Shown: positions 1-5,200 of the stretch, in pieces
Layout of the letters: every line of letters starts with the position of its first letter
Position numbering within the stretch: position 1 is the first letter of the stretch
From: Clostridiales bacterium
Lineage (GTDB): Bacteria; Bacillota; Clostridia; Oscillospirales; Oscillospiraceae
Reading direction: 5' to 3'
Assembly (NCBI GenBank): GCA_019422005.1
Contig: JAHZEF010000115.1
Coordinates: 1-7,395 of the forward strand
DNA: 7,395 bases
Notes under the pieces: generated by a model
The model's database searches: none
What the model saw: the letters and a program-made list of their open reading frames with translations, nothing else
Told to the model about the DNA's origin: nothing
Translations under genes and position numbers: made by a program

Positions 1-1031
1 TGGCGTTTACGGCCTATCTGGTGGAGTATCTGTCGCCGCGGGTCAGGGTGGCTAAAATTTTCTGGAGGCTGGCCGTACTGCTGAGCGTCTTCTATCTGCT
101 CGGCTGCCTGTTCTCAATCCGGAACGGCGTGTTCTTCCGGATCGACGAAAGGAACCTGTATCAGCGGGGAAGCTGGTTTTTGGCGTCGCAGGCGATCACC
201 TTTGGGATTTACGCCGTCGACGTGGCCCTGTTTGTGACGTATCGGAAGGTGTTGACCTATCGGGACTTTTGGACGCTGTCCCAGTATATCATCCTGCCGA
301 TTGTCATGGAGGTGATCCAGATGTGCAATTACGGCATTGCACTTCTGAATACGGGAACCACCATGGCGCTGCTGCTGATTTTCATCAATATTCAGTCGGA
401 GCGGGAGCTGCAGGCGGAGCGGCAGAAAAAGGAACTGGCGGAGTCCAGGATCGCCATTACCCTCAGCCAGATCCAGCCGCACTTCCTGTACAATGCGCTG
501 TTTGCAATCAGCCACCTGTGTGATACGGACCCGCCGCAGGCCAAGGCGGCCATTTCTGATTTTTCCCAGTTCCTGCGCGGGAATATGAAGGCGCTCAGCA
601 GCAGGCAGCCCATTCCGTTTGCGCAGGAGCTGGAGCACACGCAGCACTATCTCCAGCTGGAAAAGAGGCGTTTTCAGGAGCGCCTGCAGATCCGCTATGA
701 AATCACGGTGCGGGACTTTGCGCTTCCGCCGCTGGTGCTGCAGCCGCTGGTGGAAAATGCGGTGCGCCATGGCGTCTGCAGGCGGGAGGAAGGCGGCTGC
801 GTCCTGATCCGCACCCGGGAAACGGCGTCGGCTTATGAAATCACGGTGCAGGACGACGGCGTCGGGTTCACCGACGGCGCGGAGGACGGGGAAGGGCGGC
901 CGCATATCGGCATTTCCAATGTGCGGAAGCGGCTGGCTTCCATGTGCGGCGGTACGCTGACGATCTGCAGCGAGGACGGAGCCGGGACAACGGCGACAAT
1001 CGCCATTCCGAAAGGGAGGGGAGCGCAGTGA
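1..1031 (+). CDS. Sensor histidine kinase, LytS/YesM type (5'-truncated by window edge)
   Basis: Membrane histidine kinase of the His_kinase (PF06580)/HATPase_c family; it autophosphorylates a histidine and passes the phosphate to a response regulator. The frame is open to the left edge (first full codon at 3, reading AFTAYLV), so the start lies upstream; an in-frame GTG at 21 falls inside hydrophobic sequence and is not a convincing start. Numbering from that GTG: hydrophobic membrane segments near residues 13-33, 52-73, 86-107 and 109-124; a charged helical linker 125-147 (SERELQAERQKKELAESR); the H-box QIQPHFLYNAL with phospho-acceptor His154; the N-box LVENAVRHG with Asn246; the G1 box DDGVGF at 278-283; then GISNVRKRL. 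All catalytic motifs are intact. No extracellular PAS, Cache or HAMP domain is seen, so the signal is probably sensed by the membrane part. The stop codon overlaps the regulator gene by four bases, indicating one operon. The stimulus is unknown. Confidence 0.93.
   Translation, partial: AFTAYLVEYLSPRVRVAKIFWRLAVLLSVFYLLGCLFSIRNGVFFRIDERNLYQRGSWFLASQAITFGIYAVDVALFVTYRKVLTYRDFWTLSQYIILPIVMEVIQMCNYGIALLNTGTTMALLLIFINIQSERELQAERQKKELAESRIAITLSQIQPHFLYNALFAISHLCDTDPPQAKAAISDFSQFLRGNMKALSSRQPIPFAQELEHTQHYLQLEKRRFQERLQIRYEITVRDFALPPLVLQPLVENAVRHGVCRREEGGCVLIRTRETASAYEITVQDDGVGFTDGAEDGEGRPHIGISNVRKRLASMCGGTLTICSEDGAGTTATIAIPKGRGAQ
1015..1021 (+). promoter_or_regulatory. Ribosome binding site of the response regulator
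   Basis: GGAGGGG lies 6 nt before the GTG at 1028. It decides the start: the longer in-frame reading from ATG 944 has no Shine-Dalgarno and would add 28 residues in front of a canonical receiver start (RYLLVDDE). The site sits inside the last codons of the kinase gene, which fits translational coupling. Confidence 0.8.
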
Positions 1032-1819
1032 GATATTTGCTGGTGGACGATGAGCCGCTGGCGCTGGAGGCTCTGAAGCTGGCGATGGGCAGGGCGGATC
1101 CACAGGCGGAGCTGTACGGTTTTACGCTGCCCAGCAAAGCCGTGGAGTTTGCCGGCGCGCAGCAGCTCGACGCAGCGTTTCTGGATATTGAGCTGGGCAG
1201 CGTCAACGGCCTGACCCTTGCCATGCGCCTGAAGGAACTGCAGCCGGATCTGCACATTATTTTTGTTACCAGTTATGACCAATACGCAGTGGATGCGTTC
1301 CAGATCCATGCGACGGGTTATCTGCTCAAGCCGGTCACGGAAGAGGCGATCCTGCGGGAACTGACGTTCCTCTATGGGCCGCGCGGCGTCAGGAGCCGGG
1401 TGACTGTGCAGACGTTCGGCGGGTTTGAAGTGTTTGTTTCCGGCAAGCCGCTGCAGTTTGGCCGTTCCAAAGCCAAGGAGCTTCTGGCGTTCCTGATCGA
1501 CCGGCGGGGCGCGGGCGTCACCAACAACGACGCCTGCGCCGCTCTGTGGGAGGATCAGGCGGTGGGGAACAAACGGCAGAAGAGTTATTTCCGCACCATT
1601 GTGGCGGAACTGCAGGCGACGCTGCGGGAGGCGGGGATCGGAGAGATCCTGGAGAAAAGCTATAACCGGCTTGCCATTGTTCCGGAAAAGCTGGACTGCG
1701 ACAGCTACCGGTTTCTGCAGGGCGACCCGCAGGCAGTCAACAGCTACCGGCATGATTACCTGCCCAGCTACAGCTGGGCGGAGTTCTCCGCAGGGCTTCT
1801 GGAAAGCCGCTTGAAATAG
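1028..1819 (+). CDS. Response regulator: receiver plus SARP-like winged helix (SAPR/COG3947-like)
   Basis: Transcription factor of 263 residues, starting at GTG 1028 (GTGA overlap with the kinase stop). Receiver domain, residues about 1-115: acidic pair Asp7/Asp8, phospho-acceptor Asp53 in FLDIELG, switch Thr81, Lys101 in LLKPV; all key residues are present. The stretch FVTSYDQYAVDAFQIHATGY is typical of LytR/AgrA-type receivers. Output domain, about 124-220: TFGGFEVFVSGKPLQF, then KELLAFLIDRRGAGVTNND and ALW, matching the winged-helix start of SARP/BTAD regulators rather than the LytTR domain usually paired with LytS-type kinases. Residues 222-263 (LDCDSYRF ... HDYLPSYSWAEF) resemble the opening of a BTAD domain, but the protein ends there; family members I know of are usually about 100 residues longer. 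I see no obvious frameshifted remainder downstream. It probably controls a nearby target, with the adjacent surface-protein gene the best candidate; this is inference. Confidence 0.9.
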   Translation: MRYLLVDDEPLALEALKLAMGRADPQAELYGFTLPSKAVEFAGAQQLDAAFLDIELGSVNGLTLAMRLKELQPDLHIIFVTSYDQYAVDAFQIHATGYLLKPVTEEAILRELTFLYGPRGVRSRVTVQTFGGFEVFVSGKPLQFGRSKAKELLAFLIDRRGAGVTNNDACAALWEDQAVGNKRQKSYFRTIVAELQATLREAGIGEILEKSYNRLAIVPEKLDCDSYRFLQGDPQAVNSYRHDYLPSYSWAEFSAGLLESRLK

Positions 1820-1846
1820 AGGGACGCGGCCCGGTTTCCTGCGGAA

Positions 1847-1872
1847 GGCAATTCGCCGCGGCCAATCGCCGC
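1847..1872. repeat. Imperfect 13-bp tandem direct repeat
   Basis: Two abutting copies, GGCAATTCGCCGC (1847-1859) and GGCCAATCGCCGC (1860-1872), agree at 11 of 13 positions. They begin 27 bases after the response regulator stop. Tandem repeats like this can be protein binding sites, but the distance of about 200 bp to the promoter and the 13-bp period make a role in controlling the downstream gene uncertain. Confidence 0.5.
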
Positions 1873-1984
1873 AAAACGGTTCCCCTCACGGAACAGCGGA
1901 GATCATTGGATCCGAAAAAGAACCGGTTTTCACATACCGGGAGGCAATTTAAAAAGGTTCCCGGACAGTTTGAAAGCTGTGGAG

Positions 1985-2010
1985 CCTGTCAGGCGCGTAT
2001 GTCTGACAGG
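1985..2010 (+). repeat. Perfect 8-bp inverted repeat (stem-loop) before the terminator
   Basis: CCTGTCAG (1985-1992) and CTGACAGG (2003-2010) are exact reverse complements separated by a 10-nt loop. No T-tract follows directly, so it is not a terminator itself. It sits 8 nt ahead of the terminator stem, and parts of both arms can also pair with the terminator arms. Confidence 0.65.
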
Positions 2011-2018
2011 CGGAAGGA

Positions 2019-2050
2019 AGCCCCTGTTTTTCCGACAGGGGCTCTTTTTT
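2019..2050 (+). terminator. Rho-independent terminator of the two-component operon
   Basis: A perfect 9-bp stem, AGCCCCTGT (2019-2027) with ACAGGGGCT (2035-2043), closes a 7-nt loop and is followed by CTTTTTT (2044-2050). It works in the + direction only; the complementary strand has no matching U-run after the stem. It lies 199 nt past the regulator stop, leaving a long 3' untranslated region or a separate short transcript before it. Confidence 0.9.
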
Positions 2051-2067
2051 GTTGCGGATTTGTTGCG
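2048..2067 (+). promoter_or_regulatory. Direct repeat with 11-bp period in the -35 region: candidate activator operator
   Basis: TTTGTTGCG occurs at 2048-2056 and again, identically, at 2059-2067, so the copies are 11 bp (about one helical turn) apart, with GA between them. The second copy ends 10 bp before the -10 box TATACT. Known SARP activators bind heptamer direct repeats with 11-bp period placed about 8 bp upstream of the -10, so the layout fits the SARP-like regulator encoded just upstream. The repeat is seen directly; binding is inference. Confidence 0.5.
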
Positions 2068-2074
2068 CTTGCCC

Positions 2075-2083
2075 TGCTATACT
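2075..2083 (+). promoter_or_regulatory. Extended -10 promoter of the giant surface-protein gene
   Basis: TGCTATACT contains the extended -10 TGn motif (2075-2076) directly before TATACT (2078-2083), one base from the TATAAT consensus. There is no good -35 at 16-18 bp (CGGATT at 17 bp); TTGCGG lies 20 bp away. A weak -35 with a good -10 is usual for activator-dependent promoters. Transcription would start near 2090, giving a leader of about 190 nt. Confidence 0.55.
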
Positions 2084-2113
2084 GTCTGCAGAGTAAGATA
2101 CTGGGGAAATTCT

Positions 2114-2147
2114 GCAGGTTTCCGGCCGACGGAACGGCAGAACCTGC
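2114..2147 (+). repeat. Leader stem-loop 1 (two-tier hairpin)
   Basis: GCAGGTT (2114-2120) pairs with AACCTGC (2141-2147). Inside it, TCCG (2121-2124) pairs with CGGA (2130-2133) over a 5-nt loop, leaving a 7-nt bulge at 2134-2140. It would form near the 5' end of the predicted surface-protein mRNA. No U-tract follows. Confidence 0.55.
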
Positions 2148-2157
2148 CTGAAAGGCT

Positions 2158-2175
2158 GCGGGGGGCGCCCCCCGC
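2158..2175. repeat. Perfect 18-bp GC palindrome
   Basis: GCGGGGGGCGCCCCCCGC is fully self-complementary with its centre between 2166 and 2167. In RNA it would fold into a very stable hairpin. It has no U-tract and abuts a second strong inverted repeat, so the two form back-to-back hairpins in the leader. Confidence 0.7.
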
Positions 2176-2198
2176 ATGCGGCTGCCTGCAGCCGCATG
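2175..2198. repeat. Perfect 11-bp inverted repeat with 2-nt spacer
   Basis: CATGCGGCTGC (2175-2185) and GCAGCCGCATG (2188-2198) are exact reverse complements separated by CT. Together with the adjacent palindrome, which shares base 2175, it gives a 41-bp block of almost uninterrupted dyad symmetry. This could be leader RNA structure or a REP/BIME-like dispersed element; genome copy number would tell. Confidence 0.7.
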
Positions 2199-2222
2199 AA
2201 CCCCTCTGCCGCGGTCCGTCCG

Positions 2223-2232
2223 CCGGCGCCGG
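2223..2232. repeat. Short 10-bp GC palindrome
   Basis: CCGGCGCCGG is self-complementary and lies 34 bp ahead of the ribosome site. In GC-rich DNA such a short palindrome may be chance; it is listed because it continues the run of dyads in this leader. Confidence 0.35.
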
Positions 2233-2266
2233 TGTCTGAATCTGTGCCCGAATGTTGGAAAGGTTG

Positions 2267-2272
2267 AGGAGG
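2267..2272 (+). promoter_or_regulatory. Ribosome binding site of the giant surface-protein gene
   Basis: A consensus AGGAGG stands 7 nt before ATG 2280. An in-frame TGA at 2265-2267 overlaps its edge, so the reading frame cannot start further upstream; this fixes the start. Confidence 0.9.
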
Positions 2273-2279
2273 AAACGGT

Positions 2280-5200
2280 ATGGGAAAGAAAGAAGAGCGC
2301 GGCAAGCAGCTCCGCCAGACGGCCAGAAGCGTCGTCTCGGTCGGCCTGGCGGTGTCTCTGCTGTGCGGAACCGCTACGCCGGCGTTTGCCCTGATGGAGC
2401 TGACCGCGAAAAATCCCGCGGAAGAAAATCAGCGCCTGCTGGAGCAGATTGAACGGCTGCTGCGCGACACCGGCAAAACGGCGGAGGAAAAGCTCAGGGA
2501 GCTGCAGTCGCTGGGCGTGGTCTCGGAGGAAGCGAAGCTTCCCGACCAGATGCCGGAGAGCGGCGGGCAGGGCGCCGCGCCGGAGCTGGAGGAGATCGGA
2601 AGCTCTGTGGAAGGGCTTGTGACCCAGGGGACGATCCTGCTGGACGGCGAGGAATGGACTCTGGACCGGGTGCGCCGGATGCTGGCGGAGCCGGGTGTGG
2701 ATCTGAGCCGCACGGTGGACATCGACGGTATCCAGGTCACGCTGGAAAACCTGAAAACCATGGTGGAGATTGAGGACGCCATCCAGGCGTTTGCCGACAG
2801 CTTCCCTCCGCCGGAAGAGCTGCCGGAGCAGCAGCGCGCGGAATACGACTCCATTCTCCAGCAGCTCCGAACCACCGGCATTGAACTGACGCTGGAGGAC
2901 GGCGCGTATTCCGCGGAGGAACTGGCGGCCATGTCCGGGGCGGACGGCGGCGTCAGCGTGCTGGCGGCGGGGACGTCCTATAACCATTCGGCCCGGCTGA
3001 AGGTATCCGCCTCGCTGGTCAAGACCAACAACGGCGCCAACGCCAGCTTCACCGTCACGCAGCCCAAGCTGGACTACGCCACCAGCTTTACTTACCGGAC
3101 CGTGGACGGCAGCGCCCTGGCGGGGGTCAATTACCAGTCCGTGCCGGAGACCACCGTCACCTTCGCGCCGGGAGAGACCTCCAAGACCATCACCGTCACC
3201 GGAAAGACCGACAATACAAACCGCTGGAACGGTGATATTTCCTATGCCATCGAGCTGTATAACGCGCAGAATATCCTGTTTGACAACGGTTACGATGCGA
3301 ATACCGTGCAGGTCGATATTCAAAAGTCTTCGACCTTTGCGGCCAATGATACAGAGGGCGGGGAGACGTTCCTGATTGCCTACAGCAAAGAGGGAAGCGT
3401 TGACGGCGGCGGAAGTTCGAAGTTTTTTAATCCCGCCCCCACTCAGCCGTATGGAATTGTCATCAATCCGCTGTCGCTGAGCACGGAATTGAAGCAGGCG
3501 ATTTCTGACGGGATTGCCACCCATCTGGTCTTTGCCCATGACCCTGCTTTCCATGAGCCCTATGTGACGACAAATATCACGTTTAAGGTGGACGACCAGA
3601 TTCTGGGGCAGATGACCCAGGGGCCGGGCGGGCAAAGTTCAATTATTCGCGGGGCCATGCGTCTGACCGATGAGATGAAGACACGCCTCCTGAATGCCTC
3701 CGCAGTTTCCGGCGAGGCCACTGTGACGCACAGCCCGGATAATACGGAGTTTTATAACCAATATATCCGCGGCCTTTATTTTGTGGATTGGGAGAACCCG
3801 ACGATTGTGGATGTGAAGGTGCCGGACGGCACCTATTATCCGGGCCAGAAGATCCCGGTGACCGTGACCTTCAGCGAGCCGGTGAAGAGCGATTCCGATC
3901 CGACCAATCAAATCCGGTACATTGTGAACGGCACGACGCTGAGTGATGGGACGCCGGCGACGCTCAGCACGCGGCGCACCCTGTATTATCCGGTAAAGGA
4001 CAAGGACGCCGCCAATGTTACGATTACCACGATCCGGAGCGTCAAGGATGCCGTCGGCAAATGGATGAGCCCGGATGACAGCACCAACCGCCCCTTTACC
4101 GGCGCCAAACTGGTCACTTCCCGGCAGAATACCTTTTTGTCTGTTTCCTGTGAGACGCCGGTTCTGGAGGCTGACGGGGGAGACGCCGTTGTGCAGATCA
4201 AGCTGGACACGGAGCTCTCAGACTGGGTCATGCAGCCGGATGCGCTGGACAACATCAAGCTGTCGGCCGACGGCGGCGCCACCTTCCTGGATGTGGACTG
4301 GCTGCGGATCAGCGGCGTGGCCCAGGAGGATACGCTGGCCGGCACGGTGACGCTGCCGCGGAACCTGTCTGACCAGCCGGCCGTGACGCGGGTGGAGCTG
4401 TTCCTGAAGGGGAGCGACGGCAAGTTTTCCCCTGTCCTGGGCCAGGGGAAATACGTGGATCTGACGGTGTCGGTGGGAACCTTTGCCGAAGCCATTGCAT
4501 TTGACGAGGAAAGCTATCCGGCGGAAAACGTGATTTACTTCAACAAGCCGCCCCGGCTGACCTGCACGGTGACGCCGCCGCTGGAGAGCCTGCAGCCGCA
4601 GCGGAAAATTGTCTGGGCCAGCAGCGATCCGGCCGTTGCCTCCATTGATGAAAACGGCCAGGTGACAGCGTTCAAAGAGGGCCAGGTATCGTTTACGGCC
4701 TCGGTTGACGGCGCGGGCACGACGCTGACGGCGCAGACCCCTGTTTTCGAGGTGGTGGACGGCGGCGAGCCGTTCCTGCAGATTCCCGGCTCGGTGACCA
4801 CCTCCGTCTATACGGATACCACGGTCTCCTGGAACACCAACGTGACCTACAAGCTGGATAAGAAGGGTCAGGTGGCCCGTTACTCGGTAACATTCTATGA
4901 GGGCCTGGTGACTGAGGACGAACTGGCGGATGCCCAAAGCGTCTGGGAGACGACGGTCGACGGCGTTGACGGGGACGGCGTCTTCATCAACAGCGTGGTG
5001 ATCCCCGGCGACCTGCTGAAGGAGATTTCCGCGGACGCCGTGCCTGCCTATACGGTGGCCGTCTCCTGCGACCACCCGGACTACCCGGGACAGACCCTGC
5101 TTACCCTTGCGCCCATCATCACCCAGGCCAAGCCGGTGGTGCCGCGCTTTGAGACGCTGGATACTTACTTTATCACCGATTCCGATGAGAGCATTCAGGA

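Larger units (their letters stand above)
1820..2279. other. 460-base intergenic region with terminator, promoter and structured leader
   Basis: No convincing gene lies here. From left to right: a 13-bp tandem repeat (1847-1872); weak hairpins GTTCC/GGAAC (1879-1894), CCGGT/ACCGG (1923-1940) and ACAG/CTGT (1965-1980); a perfect 8-bp inverted repeat (1985-2010); an intrinsic terminator (2019-2050); a 9-bp direct repeat with 11-bp period (2048-2067); an extended -10 box (2075-2083); then a GC-rich palindromic leader up to the ribosome site at 2267. The terminator followed by a promoter makes this the boundary between the two-component operon and the surface-protein transcript. I recognise no known riboswitch or T-box motif in it. 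Confidence 0.8.

Noticed and set aside
944..1027. Upstream ATG start for the response regulator
   Set aside because: It would overlap the end of the kinase and precede the canonical receiver start; the GTG at 1028 has a well-placed GGAGGGG.
114..1753. Antisense open frames over the kinase and regulator genes (114-1103 and 833-1753)
   Set aside because: Both lie opposite genes with complete catalytic motifs and have Pro/Arg/Gln-rich shadow composition.
2003..2024. SRP-RNA-like motif (GACAGG, CGGAAG, GAAGC)
   Set aside because: The GGAA loop has only one closing pair here (C2011-G2016; the next pair would be G-G), and the surrounding arms pair better as the 8-bp stem-loop and the terminator; no full SRP helix can be drawn.
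1906..2151. Possible small protein of 81 residues starting at TTG
   Set aside because: No ribosome site, it crosses the intrinsic terminator, and it has no family resemblance.
2158..2198. Second terminator in the leader
   Set aside because: Strong hairpins but no T-tract follows either one; a terminator here would also cut off the gene from its promoter.
2252..2452. Possible upstream ORF overlapping the start of the giant gene
   Set aside because: ATG 2252 has no Shine-Dalgarno, and the frame becomes basic shadow sequence within the secreted protein gene.
1989..3635. Antisense open frame of about 548 codons on the - strand
   Set aside because: It runs through the terminator, promoter, leader and the start of the giant gene. 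It is Arg/His/Gln-rich low-complexity shadow coding caused by GC-rich codons, with no recognisable domain; the + frame has signal peptide, ribosome site and domains.
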